From: Nitrobacter sp039808345
Lineage (GTDB): Bacteria > Pseudomonadota > Alphaproteobacteria > Rhizobiales > Xanthobacteraceae
Direction: 5' to 3'
NCBI RefSeq assembly: GCF_047824785.1
Contig: NZ_CP181167.1
Span: 2,604,001-2,668,000 of the forward strand
DNA: 64,000 nt
How positions within the stretch are numbered: position 1 is the first letter of the stretch; each line of letters begins with the position of its first letter. Below, piece by piece: positions 1 through 8,214 of the stretch. The notes under the pieces were generated by a model. That model saw nothing but the letters and a program-made list of their open reading frames with translations. It made no database searches and was not told where the DNA came from. Both the position numbers and the translations under genes were made by a program.

Positions 1-61
1 ATTTCATTCTGCCCGTCATGCGCTGACGCATCGCGCGGTTCTCCATCGTGGTCTTTCTCAT
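1..61 (-). CDS. Possible 5' end of a truncated gene at the window edge
   Basis: An ATG at 61 opens a frame that stays open to the left edge (about 20 codons, rich in Met, Arg and Thr). It lies 46 bases downstream of the anti-sigma gene on the same strand, so it could be a third gene of that sigma operon. There is only a weak ribosome-binding sequence, and a second ATG five codons in (46) is an equally good start. Too little is visible to name a family, and it may not be a gene. Confidence 0.3.
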   Translation of the reverse strand, partial: MRKTTMENRAMRQRMTGRMK

Positions 62-107
62 GCCTCAGGGCGGAAACCGGTCACGATCGGAATAACGTTC
101 ACGTCCG

Positions 108-800
108 CTATTCTGCAGGCACCGCCAGGTTGACGATCCTTTCGCCCTGGAGCTTGCTCAACAGCCCGGGAAGATCCTTGTGCTGATCGAAGCGCAGCCG
201 GAACAGGCCATTGCGGGAGGTCGAAACGACCGTCACCTGATAGCTGTCCATGAACTCAGCGATATCCGACATGCGGGCGTCCGGCGCGAACCGCACCAAT
301 GCCTGCGGTCCCGATTCCACGCCCAGTCCGCGGGTCAATGGCGCATCCGGCGCGCGGTGAGACGCCGTCTGGAACGATTGGCCGCCATCATCCTTCGACA
401 GCATCGCGGCGATCACGCCGGCCTGAAGCACCACCACCAGCGCTGCGACCGCGCCGGCCGCCGCCAGCATGCGCGGCGAGAGAGCGCTGAAGAACCGCGA
501 GATACGCGCCAACAGGCCCGCACGCACGACCGGAACGCGCGCGGCCGGCTCGGCGTCGATCGCGGCGAACAGCTTGTGCATCGCGCCGGCGGACGGAGCG
601 CCGAGGCTTTCATTAAGCGAAATGGTTTCGGCGTATTCATCGCGGATTACCGCATACTGCTTCGCCAGACCGGGATCGCTCGCAAGCGCTTCCTCGACCC
701 GGCGCGTGTCACGCGCGCTCAGCGTGCCGGCGGCATGCCACGGCAACAGCCCTTCGACATCTCCCGGCCCGCCGTCCGCAACCCTCTTCGCCACTGTCAT
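108..800 (-). CDS. Membrane anti-sigma factor partner of the adjacent ECF sigma
   Basis: 230-residue protein whose ATG at 800 overlaps the sigma-factor stop (ATGA), so the two are translationally coupled. The N-terminal ~60 residues form a helical anti-sigma-like segment (LLPWHAAGTLSARDTRRVEE, then a run of Ala/Glu helices). One membrane helix follows at about residues 105-130 (MLAAAGAVAALVVVLQAG). The ~90-residue C-terminal part is predicted to be periplasmic. Seen: the usual zinc-finger anti-sigma signature HxxxCxxC is absent and only the His of PWHAAG remains, so this is a zinc-less anti-sigma domain. Inference: it holds the sigma factor at the membrane until an envelope signal releases it. 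The longer frame extending to 986 lies inside the sigma gene and is not used. Confidence 0.8.
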   Translation of the reverse strand: MTVAKRVADGGPGDVEGLLPWHAAGTLSARDTRRVEEALASDPGLAKQYAVIRDEYAETISLNESLGAPSAGAMHKLFAAIDAEPAARVPVVRAGLLARISRFFSALSPRMLAAAGAVAALVVVLQAGVIAAMLSKDDGGQSFQTASHRAPDAPLTRGLGVESGPQALVRFAPDARMSDIAEFMDSYQVTVVSTSRNGLFRLRFDQHKDLPGLLSKLQGERIVNLAVPAE

Positions 801-1366
801 GGCCAACCTCGTTCTATTCCGGCTGCCTGCAGCAGACCGGCCAGTTTCTTGCGCGCGTAGAACAACCGCGTCTTCACGGTATTTTCGGGGATTCCGACAA
901 TCTCGGCGACTTCCTCCACCGATTTCTCGTGGTAGTAGACGAGATCGACGATCTCCCGGTGCTCCGCTGAAAGCTGCATCAGGCACTTGCGCAACGCGTT
1001 TCCCGTATCCTTTTTCTGTACCGTCACCTCCGGGTCATCGGACTGATCCTCGATCTCATTGGCCGTCTCATCGTCGAGTTCGGCATCCTTCCTGCGGCGA
1101 AGCGCAGAGAGCGCCTTGAAGCGCATGATGGCCAGCAACCAGGTGGAGACGGCGGATCGGCCTTCGAATTTGCCAGCCTGACGCCATACATCGAGAAAAA
1201 CCTCGCTGATAAGGTCTTCGGCGATCTGTTCGTTCCGCACGAGCCTCAGCCCAAACCGAAAGACCTTGACGTGATGGCGCCCGTACAGCACCTGCATGGC
1301 GAGGCGGTCGCCCTGAGCGATCCGGGCAATCAGAGCTTCATCGGAAGCCGCCTGTGTCGCGCTCAT
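797..1366 (-). CDS. ECF-type RNA polymerase sigma factor
   Basis: 189-residue extracytoplasmic-function sigma-70 factor. Region 2 (about residues 26-90) contains the core-binding/-10 helix around EQIAEDLISEVFLDVW. Region 4 (about 130-180) has the -35-binding helix-turn-helix EEVAEIVGIPENTVKTRLFY. Between them lies an acidic linker (DAELDDETANEIEDQSDD). I chose the ATG at 1366 because the family begins shortly before DEALIARIAQGD; the open frame continues upstream to 1612 without recognisable protein. It overlaps the anti-sigma gene by 4 bases. It is distinct from EcfG, since no NepR or PhyR gene is nearby. The target promoter is unknown; such operons are usually autoregulated. Confidence 0.88.
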   Translation of the reverse strand: MSATQAASDEALIARIAQGDRLAMQVLYGRHHVKVFRFGLRLVRNEQIAEDLISEVFLDVWRQAGKFEGRSAVSTWLLAIMRFKALSALRRRKDAELDDETANEIEDQSDDPEVTVQKKDTGNALRKCLMQLSAEHREIVDLVYYHEKSVEEVAEIVGIPENTVKTRLFYARKKLAGLLQAAGIERGWP

Positions 1367-1783
1367 TGGCCGTCTCGTGGAATTGGTCGGGATTGCAGGA
1401 AGGAAGGTTCGATTGGCAAAGTAAAATCTTCTCAATTTACAGATATCAGCCGTCCGGCCGTGGCTAGGTTGTGCCCGAATCGGCGGAAAGGGCAAGCGCC
1501 GGAGGGACCTGGGGAAAGTCCACATCGCAAGAGGCTGTCCGAGGCCAGGACCAAAATCTGCAACCTGCTCCGACAGGTGGAAATTTCCGTTTGGAAATAA
1601 TGCATTAAACATATTCGAGGCGCGAGGACCAGAATACCCCGGACTTTAAGGCTTTCGCCGTAAATTACTGCGCTGCTACCCATCCACATTGATTCCGCCG
1701 CGTTAGGCGGGCCGCAATCTCCGGATCAGAACGACCGGAACATCGCTGCAGACACCAGGACAGAGCCACTCCAGGACAGGGCC
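1367..1783. other. Divergent intergenic region between ECF sigma and DUF2336 genes
   Basis: 417 bases between two divergently transcribed genes, so it should carry both promoters. The stretch at about 1420-1440 is relatively AT-rich. I could not fix a -35/-10 pair with confidence. A GGAAC occurs at 1737 on the plus strand, but no CGTT follows at 16-17 bases, so it is not a good EcfG promoter. Confidence 0.4.
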
Positions 1784-2893
1784 ATGGCTTCCAAATCGGC
1801 AGGGTCGGCGGGTCTGCTCGATGAGCTCCAGACCGTTCTCACCCATGGCACGATCGCGCGGCGGGTCGAAACGCTGCGGCGGGTCACCGACCTGTTCCTG
1901 AACAGCTCGGTCGACTATTCCGACGAGCAGATCACGCTCTTCGATGACGTTTTCAACTGCCTGATCCGCCACATCGAGAGTTCGGCGAAAGCGCTGCTCG
2001 CCAGGCGCCTTGCTCCCGTAGCCAAGGCTCCGCCGCAGATCATTCGCGTCCTCGCCTTCGACGACCTGATTGAAGTCGCCGCCCCGGTGCTGTCGCAATC
2101 CGAACGGCTCGGCGATGACGCGCTGATCGAGAACGTCCACAACAAAAGTCAGGCTCATCTGCTGGCGATCTCCACGCGCAGGGCGCTGAGCGCCGCGGTC
2201 ACCGACGCGCTGATCGAGCGCGGCAACGACGAAGTCGTTAAAAGCACCGTCAACAATCCGGGCGCGGAATTTTCCGAACTCGGCTTCACGCGGCTGGTCG
2301 AACGCGCCGAAGGCGACGACGACATCACGACCTGCGTCGGAATGCGGCCGTCGATCCCGCGCCATCACTATTTGAAGCTGATCGCCAAGGCCTCCGCCAC
2401 GGTGCGGGCGCGTCTCGCGGCGGCTCATCCCCAACAGGCGAACGACGTTTCGGCCGTGGTCAGCGAGGCAGCGCGGCGCGCACGCTCGGCGCCGGGAGCC
2501 ATCGGCAGGGAAACCACGATCGCACACGGACTGGTCAGGTCGCTGTACGAAGACGGACGGCTGGACGAGCAGGAAGTCGCTTCATTCGCGGAAGCCAGAA
2601 AGTTCGACGAAACCAATGCCGCCATTGCCTGCCTCGCCAATGTCTCGATCGCGGTCGCCGAAAAAATGATGGTCGAATCCGAGACCGAAGGCGTCCTTAT
2701 CCTGGCCAAGGTCAGCGGCCTCTCCTGGGCAACGGTGAGAACCATCATCGACATGCGCCGCGATCTGACGCAGGTCGAAGTGACGGATATCGACGCCGCG
2801 AAGCAGACTTATGAACGTCTGCGCCCGTCCACGGCGCAGCAGGTGCTGCGGTTCCATCGAACGCAGCAAACAACCGCGACGGGCGACGGTTAG
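1784..2893 (+). CDS. DUF2336 domain protein
   Basis: 369 residues, cytoplasmic, almost wholly alpha-helical and rich in Ala, Glu and Arg. It matches the alphaproteobacterial DUF2336 family in length and in features such as the N-terminal RRVETLRRVTDLFL helix, the repeated short helical units (FDDLIEVAAPVLSQSERLGD) and a C-terminal EGVLILAKVSGLSWATVRTI segment. The biochemical function of the family is not known to me; its repeated helices suggest a protein-protein interaction scaffold. There is a purine-rich sequence (AGGACAGGG) just before the ATG. It is a single-gene unit divergent from the ECF sigma operon, which may or may not be functionally linked. Confidence 0.8.
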   Translation: MASKSAGSAGLLDELQTVLTHGTIARRVETLRRVTDLFLNSSVDYSDEQITLFDDVFNCLIRHIESSAKALLARRLAPVAKAPPQIIRVLAFDDLIEVAAPVLSQSERLGDDALIENVHNKSQAHLLAISTRRALSAAVTDALIERGNDEVVKSTVNNPGAEFSELGFTRLVERAEGDDDITTCVGMRPSIPRHHYLKLIAKASATVRARLAAAHPQQANDVSAVVSEAARRARSAPGAIGRETTIAHGLVRSLYEDGRLDEQEVASFAEARKFDETNAAIACLANVSIAVAEKMMVESETEGVLILAKVSGLSWATVRTIIDMRRDLTQVEVTDIDAAKQTYERLRPSTAQQVLRFHRTQQTTATGDG

Positions 2894-3116
2894 AGGCCAT
2901 GATCCCGACCCGAAAGGCCGGCCAGCGCAAAGTAGAACCGGTTTTCGTCTGGTGGCATGTTTTCTGACGGTCGTGTTCCCCTCGCCGCCATCGCCTCATT
3001 TTGATGGATGACCGCGGTTTCGCCGTTATGGTCGAAAAATTCCCTTTTTCTGCCCCGGTCTGGCCACTCCCGCCGTTTCTGTTGCCGATCAGGGACCGAC
3101 AAACGGGGAGATCGTC

Positions 3117-3845
3117 ATGAGCATCGGAGCCAGCGGGCGCTCGGCGTGGATCATCGCAGCAGGGCTTTTACTGGGCTTCGCGGGGCCAATGGGTACGACC
3201 GACAGCGCGGCGGAACCCGCCGGCATGGCTGCCGCCGCCCAGGCGGCGGAAAAAGTGGGGGCACCGGTCAAGCTCGGCAGGTTCTCCAAACATCGCACGC
3301 ACAAACGGCACACCGCACGCACGCGAAAATCGGTCAAATCCGAACCCAAAGCCAATGCGAAAGCGCAGGAAACAACCGCCTCCGCAGCCCACGACAGCAA
3401 CAAGCCCGTACCGCTGCCGCCGACGATCGCCAACGCAAACGCCAGCGTCGAGATGCCCGACGGCGCCGAAGGGTTGTCCCGGGACGGTTCCCCGAAAACC
3501 GAAGCAGGCACGCTTGCCAGCAGCGCCGGCGAGATGCTGGCCGTCAAACAGGAAGATAGCGCGCTGCCTGCCGACAACACCGCCTCCCCTGCGGCTCGCG
3601 TTGAGATCGTTTCCTCCGATGAGGTCAACGAAATCGACCGCACACTGGCCGAGAACCGCCAGGACGCACCGAGCCTGGCATTGGCCTCGATTGACCTCGC
3701 TCCGCCTTCCGATAGCGCCAAGACCGGCCAGACGATGGCGAGCGACAGTTCCACCTGGAACCAGACCTCCCTGATCGGCAAGATCTTCATCGCCTTTGGC
3801 GGTCTGCTCATGATCGGCTCCGCCGCCCGGATGTTCATGGCCTGA
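3117..3845 (+). CDS. Secreted or inner-membrane hypothetical protein, low complexity
   Basis: 242-residue protein that I do not recognise as a named family. An N-terminal hydrophobic signal/anchor (WIIAAGLLLGFAGPMG) is followed by a basic stretch (KHRTHKRHTARTRK, about residues 60-73). A long disordered region rich in Ala, Ser, Pro and acidic residues comes next, and a second hydrophobic helix closes the protein (LIGKIFIAFGGLLMIGSAAR). This suggests a short periplasmic linker protein anchored at one or both ends. The ATG at 3117 is preceded by GGGAGA at a proper distance. No neighbour on the same strand is close enough to imply an operon. Confidence 0.6.
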   Translation: MSIGASGRSAWIIAAGLLLGFAGPMGTTDSAAEPAGMAAAAQAAEKVGAPVKLGRFSKHRTHKRHTARTRKSVKSEPKANAKAQETTASAAHDSNKPVPLPPTIANANASVEMPDGAEGLSRDGSPKTEAGTLASSAGEMLAVKQEDSALPADNTASPAARVEIVSSDEVNEIDRTLAENRQDAPSLALASIDLAPPSDSAKTGQTMASDSSTWNQTSLIGKIFIAFGGLLMIGSAARMFMA

Positions 3846-4009
3846 TAGCCGCACACCGCCGCTGTTCGCATGAAGAAAACGCGAAGCGGAAAGGTCTCGG
3901 CAGCTTCGCGCGGCAACGGTCCCGCAACCTTGCCGCGCGACGGGACCGCAGGCACATTGTATCCGCCGGATACTCCTCACGACCGGCCAACAATGGAGCG
4001 GGACCGACC

Positions 4010-4789
4010 ATGCGCACGTTCGAGCACATCATCGTCGAGAGCAGCGATCAGGTCGGCGTCATCCGATTGAACCGCCCGAAAATGCTCAACGCGCTGTCTT
4101 TCGCGGTGCTGCGCGAGATCGCCGCCGCGGTCGATGAGTTCGAGGCCGATGACGAAATCGGATGTCTTCTGATCACCGGCAATGAAAAGGCGTTCGCCGC
4201 CGGCGCCGACATCAAGGAGATGCAGCCGAAAACCTTCATCGACATGTTCAACGAAGACTTCAAGGCCATCGGCGGCGACCGTATCGCCACCTGCTGCAAG
4301 CCGACGATCGCGGCGGTCAGCGGCTACGCGCTTGGCGGCGGTTGCGAACTGGCCATGATGTGCGACATCATCATCGCCTCCGACACCGCGACATTCGGCC
4401 AACCCGAAATCACGCTGGGCACCATTCCCGGCATCGGCGGCACGCAGCGCCTGACCCGCGCCATCGGCAAGGCCAAGGCGATGGACCTCTGCCTCACCGG
4501 ACGGATGATGGACGCCGCCGAGGCGGAGCGCTCGGGCCTCGTCAGCCGCGTCGTGCCCGTCGACAAACTGATGGACGAGGCGATGGCCGCCGCGAAAAAA
4601 ATCGCCGCGATGTCGCGTCCTGCCGCGGCGATGGCGAAGAGCGCCGTGAACCGCGCCTTCGAGACCACGCTGTCGGAAGGCATGAGCGTCGAGCGCGACC
4701 TGTTTCGTTCGACCTTCGCGCTGGAAGATCGCGCCGAAGGCATGGCGGCTTTCATCGAGAAACGCAAGCCGGACAACAAGAACCGGTAA
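4010..4789 (+). CDS. Enoyl-CoA hydratase
   Basis: 259-residue crotonase-family enzyme, likely hydrating trans-2-enoyl-CoA thioesters in fatty-acid beta-oxidation. The oxyanion-hole segment FAAGADIKEM is at about residue 63 and the glycine-rich GYALGGGCELAM at about 105. Both catalytic glutamates are in place: one in GGGCE and one in the QPEITLGTIPGIGGTQRL stretch. The length is typical of a monofunctional short-chain hydratase. It converges with the acetyl-CoA hydrolase gene with only 43 bases between, with no obvious terminator. Crotonases are functionally diverse, so the exact substrate is inferred, but the paired glutamates favour a true hydratase. Confidence 0.93.
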   Translation: MRTFEHIIVESSDQVGVIRLNRPKMLNALSFAVLREIAAAVDEFEADDEIGCLLITGNEKAFAAGADIKEMQPKTFIDMFNEDFKAIGGDRIATCCKPTIAAVSGYALGGGCELAMMCDIIIASDTATFGQPEITLGTIPGIGGTQRLTRAIGKAKAMDLCLTGRMMDAAEAERSGLVSRVVPVDKLMDEAMAAAKKIAAMSRPAAAMAKSAVNRAFETTLSEGMSVERDLFRSTFALEDRAEGMAAFIEKRKPDNKNR

Positions 4790-4832
4790 CCTATCGTTCT
4801 CGCCCGGCGTGAGGCGACTGCGGCGCAGTGTC

Positions 4833-6677
4833 TTACTTCGTGTTCTCCTTCAGCGCGCCATTGAGCAGCGCACGGTGGAGCCTGTCTGAAAACGTCGTCG
4901 GATGATCGAGCCCCATGCGGGCGAGTGCGGGTTGCACGGTTGCATCGCCGGAACGCAATCCCTTCATCAACAAGCCCATGAGCGAGAGCGGCGAGCGCGA
5001 TGCGTCGCGCAAGGTTTCAAGCACGGGAATCAGCCGCTGCTCGATCTCGGTGAAGTCGCAGCCGAAGGGAAACCGCGGCAGCAGCCCGGCCGCGCGCGCA
5101 GGCTCCAGCGCAGCCTTGATCCGATCGGCGAAATTCTGGCGATGAGCGGCCGGTATCTCATGGCTTTTCGGCAGCTTGCCGGCGTCCTTGGCTTGACGCA
5201 TCAGCTCGGCCTGAAAACGCGAATCCGCCACGTTAAGCATCGCCGCGATCACATCGGCATCTGATTTTCCGCGCAGGTCCGCCACCCCGTATTCGGTGAC
5301 GACGATATCGCGCAGGTGCCGCGGAATGGTGACATGACCATAGGCCCAGCGGATATTCGATACCGCGCCGCCTTTCTCCCGTCTGGTCGACTCCAGCGTG
5401 AGGATCGAGCGCGCGCCTTCAAGCGCGAAAGCCTGCGCCACGAAATTGTACTGCCCGCCGACGCCGCTCACCACCTGACCGTTCTCAAGGCCGTCTGAAA
5501 CCGCGGCTCCCATCAGGGTCGCCATCATCGCGTTGTTGACGAAGCGCGCATCGACGCGGGCACGGCGCCTGGCGGCCTCATCGCCGTAAAGTTCATTGGT
5601 GAAGGACACCGCCGTCATCTGGATGCGGGACAGTTCGTCCGGCGTCATCTCGCGCAAGGCGCGGTAGAACGATTGCGATCCGAGGAAGAACGCGCCATGC
5701 AGCACCGCGCCATCGACCTCGCGCTTCAACACGCCCGCCTTGATCAGCCCGAGAAACGCCTCGAACACCATTTCGCTGACGCCATAAAGTCCGGTCGCGA
5801 ACGGCGCGGCTTCCGCCATTGTCCTGTCCGGCGCAAGCCGTCCGGTGATCTCGCGAAAACGCGCATTGTCGCGGTGACGAAGGATCAGGCTTTGCGCCAG
5901 CGCGTCGCTGGTCTGGCCAATGCCGATCTGCAGGCTGCCGCCATCCTTGATCAATCCGGCCGTATGCAGGCCGATGGCGTATTTGGTATCGGATACCGGC
6001 TGGGACGGCGGCGCGAATAACGGGAAGTCCGTGGCGGGACTGTCGAGGACGGCGCTGAACTCGCTGGCCGGCAAGTCTCCCGCCCCCGGCATGAACGGCA
6101 ATTGCGAATTGACCTGCCCCACCAGCTTGAACGACGCGCGGCCGGCGGCGCGGGCACGCAGCAGATCGAGCGTGGTGTCGGTGTTGCAACTCAGGCTATA
6201 GCGCGTCTCGCCGCCGACGACACGCTTCGCCACCAGTTGCGTGATGACGTTGAGGCCGTGGTCGAGGATATAGGACGCGGCGTGAGTGTAATTGGCGGCG
6301 ATGTAATGTTGCTGGGCATAGGTATTACGCAGCCACTTTCCGGCCAGGAAGAAGAATTCGATGACCTTGATGTTCGGCGGCAGTTCACCCTTATGCAACG
6401 CGGAAGCGTAATCGAGATCCGGCCATTCTCCGAACAGCCTGTCGATCACCGGCGCCATGAACCTCCGCTCCAGCTCGTTCGACGGGCGCGGTTTCTCCAG
6501 CGTCAGCGCCGAGAAGAACGTAAGGTCGAGACCGCTATCGGCCACCGCCCGGCGATACAGCGCATTGACGATATGATTGGCCTTGCCGAGCCCAAGCGGC
6601 AGTCCCACCATCAGGCGAGGACCGCTCTCGCGGATGATGTCATCGACGATCGCGGCGGGATCGGTGTAAATCGGCAT
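4833..6677 (-). CDS. Acetyl-CoA hydrolase/transferase family protein
   Basis: 614 residues, matching proteins with an acetyl-CoA hydrolase/transferase C-terminal domain. These act as CoA-transferases or acyl-CoA hydrolases through a glutamyl-CoA intermediate. The N-terminal half carries the LMVGLPLGLGKANHIVNALY nucleotide-like fold. The C-terminal half (about 370-500) has the GVGGQYNFVAQAFALEGARS glycine-rich loop and VVTEYGVADLRGKS, both typical of the AcH1-type C-terminal domain. This protein is longer than the ~430-residue butyrate or 4-hydroxybutyrate CoA-transferases, as in an uncharacterised proteobacterial subfamily. The ATG at 6677 follows a copy of the intergenic palindromic repeat. 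The natural substrate cannot be told from sequence. Confidence 0.85.
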   Translation of the reverse strand: MPIYTDPAAIVDDIIRESGPRLMVGLPLGLGKANHIVNALYRRAVADSGLDLTFFSALTLEKPRPSNELERRFMAPVIDRLFGEWPDLDYASALHKGELPPNIKVIEFFFLAGKWLRNTYAQQHYIAANYTHAASYILDHGLNVITQLVAKRVVGGETRYSLSCNTDTTLDLLRARAAGRASFKLVGQVNSQLPFMPGAGDLPASEFSAVLDSPATDFPLFAPPSQPVSDTKYAIGLHTAGLIKDGGSLQIGIGQTSDALAQSLILRHRDNARFREITGRLAPDRTMAEAAPFATGLYGVSEMVFEAFLGLIKAGVLKREVDGAVLHGAFFLGSQSFYRALREMTPDELSRIQMTAVSFTNELYGDEAARRRARVDARFVNNAMMATLMGAAVSDGLENGQVVSGVGGQYNFVAQAFALEGARSILTLESTRREKGGAVSNIRWAYGHVTIPRHLRDIVVTEYGVADLRGKSDADVIAAMLNVADSRFQAELMRQAKDAGKLPKSHEIPAAHRQNFADRIKAALEPARAAGLLPRFPFGCDFTEIEQRLIPVLETLRDASRSPLSLMGLLMKGLRSGDATVQPALARMGLDHPTTFSDRLHRALLNGALKENTK

Positions 6678-6706
6678 CAGATCATTGTCCGCACATCCGT
6701 CATGTT

Positions 6707-6810
6707 ATAGCGTTTTCGAGCGAAGTGGATACCGGTTCGCGTGAAGAAAACGCGTTAAATCAAGATTATAGAGCTTCGCTTCTGATTCCATCAGAAGCGA
6801 GAAGGCTCTG
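6707..6810. repeat. Palindromic intergenic repeat, A+B type, complete copy
   Basis: Module A is a large hairpin with arms gcgttttc and gaaaacgc around a cgaagtggataccggttcg core. Module B is a smaller hairpin (cgcttctgatt / catcagaagcg) bounded by gagct and ggctc. A linker gttaaatcaagattata joins them. It lies upstream of the acetyl-CoA hydrolase gene. The same family recurs at least eight further times in this window in either orientation. Confidence 0.9.
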
Positions 6811-6872
6811 GATACGCCTTCAGGATTCCATGTTCCGGTAACGGGCCGCAACGATTCAATGTGATTGCGCTC

Positions 6873-8120
6873 TCAATCCCTCGACAGCACCAACCGGTCA
6901 CGGCGGCGCGCTCTCACGCCCTTGGCTTCCAGCCCGGCGACGATGGCGCTGCCGTGCGCCGTGTCCTGCGCCTCGATCACCAGCTCGACCTCGGTCATGT
7001 TGGCGGACAGCGCGCTGAACAGGCGCTGATGCTGCACCTCGACGATGTTGCCGCGGAGTTCGGCGATGATGCACGCGAGTTCGGCCAGCGCGCCCGGCTT
7101 GTCGGAAATCTCCACCACGAGATCGATCAGCCGGCCGTCGCGCACCAGCCCTCGCATCAGCACATTGGCGAGCGTGCGCGTGTCGATGTTGCCGCCGGAG
7201 ACGATCAAGCCGACCTTGCGCCCGACAAACCGTCCGGGATCGCTCATCAGCGCGGCGAGCGCCGCCGCGCCCGCGCCTTCCGTCACGGTCTTCTCGATTT
7301 CCAGCATCTGGATCACAGCCTTCTCGATCATGCGTTCCGCCACCGTCACCACCTCGATGCCGTACTCGCGCAGGATCGCCAGCGGCAGCGTGCCGACGTC
7401 GCGCACCGCGATGCCTTCGGCGATGGTCGCGCCACCGACCGAGACCGGACGCCCGGCGAGATGCTGCACCACGGCGGCGTAGGATTCCACCTCGACGCCG
7501 ATCACCTCCACCTTCGACGCATGATCCGCTGCCGCGATCGCGCAACCCGCGACCAGCCCGCCGCCCCCGACCGGCGTGAGGATGCAGTCGAGCGCCGGCT
7601 GGTCTTCCAGCATTTCGATCGTCACCGTGCCCTGTCCGGCGATGACCGCCGGATCATTATAAGGGTGAACAAAGACAAGATTCTCATCGGCGGCCAACTG
7701 CCGGGCAAAGGCGGCGGATTCCGCCAGGATCTCACCCTCGAGCCGAACCCGCGCGCCCAGCTTCCTGGTTCGCGACACCTTCACGAAAGGCGTTGATTTC
7801 GGCATCACGATCGTGGCGGCGATTCCGAGACTGTGAGCGTGATAGGCGACGCCCTGGGCGTGGTTTCCGGCGGACATGGCGATGACGCCGCGCTTCGCCT
7901 CGTCCGGTGACAGCGTGAGCAGCTTGTTGGCGGCGCCGCGCTCCTTGAAAGAGGCGACGAACTGCTGATTTTCCAGCTTGAGCCAGACCTCGGCCCCGGT
8001 GATTTCCGACAGCGTGCGCGAATGAACCAGCGGCGTGCGAACGACGCGTCCGGCGAGCCGGGCGGCGGCGGCCTGCAGGTCCGCCGTTCCGATGGATTTG
8101 CCCTGCTCCGCGTCGCTCAT
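6873..8120 (-). CDS. ilvA: Threonine dehydratase (threonine ammonia-lyase) with ACT domain
   Basis: 415-residue fold-type II PLP enzyme deaminating threonine to 2-oxobutyrate, the first step towards isoleucine. The PLP-binding lysine lies in QQFVASFKERGAANKLL (about residue 60). The phosphate-binding glycine loop is TPVGGGGLVAGCAIA (about 185). The C-terminal ~85 residues (LIDLVVEISDKPGALAELA) form one ACT domain, as in the shorter catabolic-length/biosynthetic enzymes of this group. The ATG at 8120 was chosen because the family starts a few residues before the TADLQAAAARLAG helix; the open frame reaching 8420 runs antisense-like into dnaE2. It transcribes in the same direction as dnaE2, 94 bases downstream of its stop. 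Confidence 0.92.
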   Translation of the reverse strand: MSDAEQGKSIGTADLQAAAARLAGRVVRTPLVHSRTLSEITGAEVWLKLENQQFVASFKERGAANKLLTLSPDEAKRGVIAMSAGNHAQGVAYHAHSLGIAATIVMPKSTPFVKVSRTRKLGARVRLEGEILAESAAFARQLAADENLVFVHPYNDPAVIAGQGTVTIEMLEDQPALDCILTPVGGGGLVAGCAIAAADHASKVEVIGVEVESYAAVVQHLAGRPVSVGGATIAEGIAVRDVGTLPLAILREYGIEVVTVAERMIEKAVIQMLEIEKTVTEGAGAAALAALMSDPGRFVGRKVGLIVSGGNIDTRTLANVLMRGLVRDGRLIDLVVEISDKPGALAELACIIAELRGNIVEVQHQRLFSALSANMTEVELVIEAQDTAHGSAIVAGLEAKGVRARRRDRLVLSRD

Positions 8121-8214
8121 GCTGGTTCTCCGTAACTCGCGTCTGAACGAGGGTCGCTCAATCCGCCGCAAGAAAATCGATACAGCGCGCTCTTGCGACA
8201 GAGAGACGGCTTTT

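Noticed and set aside
1737..1741. GGAAC upstream of DUF2336 as an EcfG -35
   Set aside because: No CGTT at 16-17 bases downstream.
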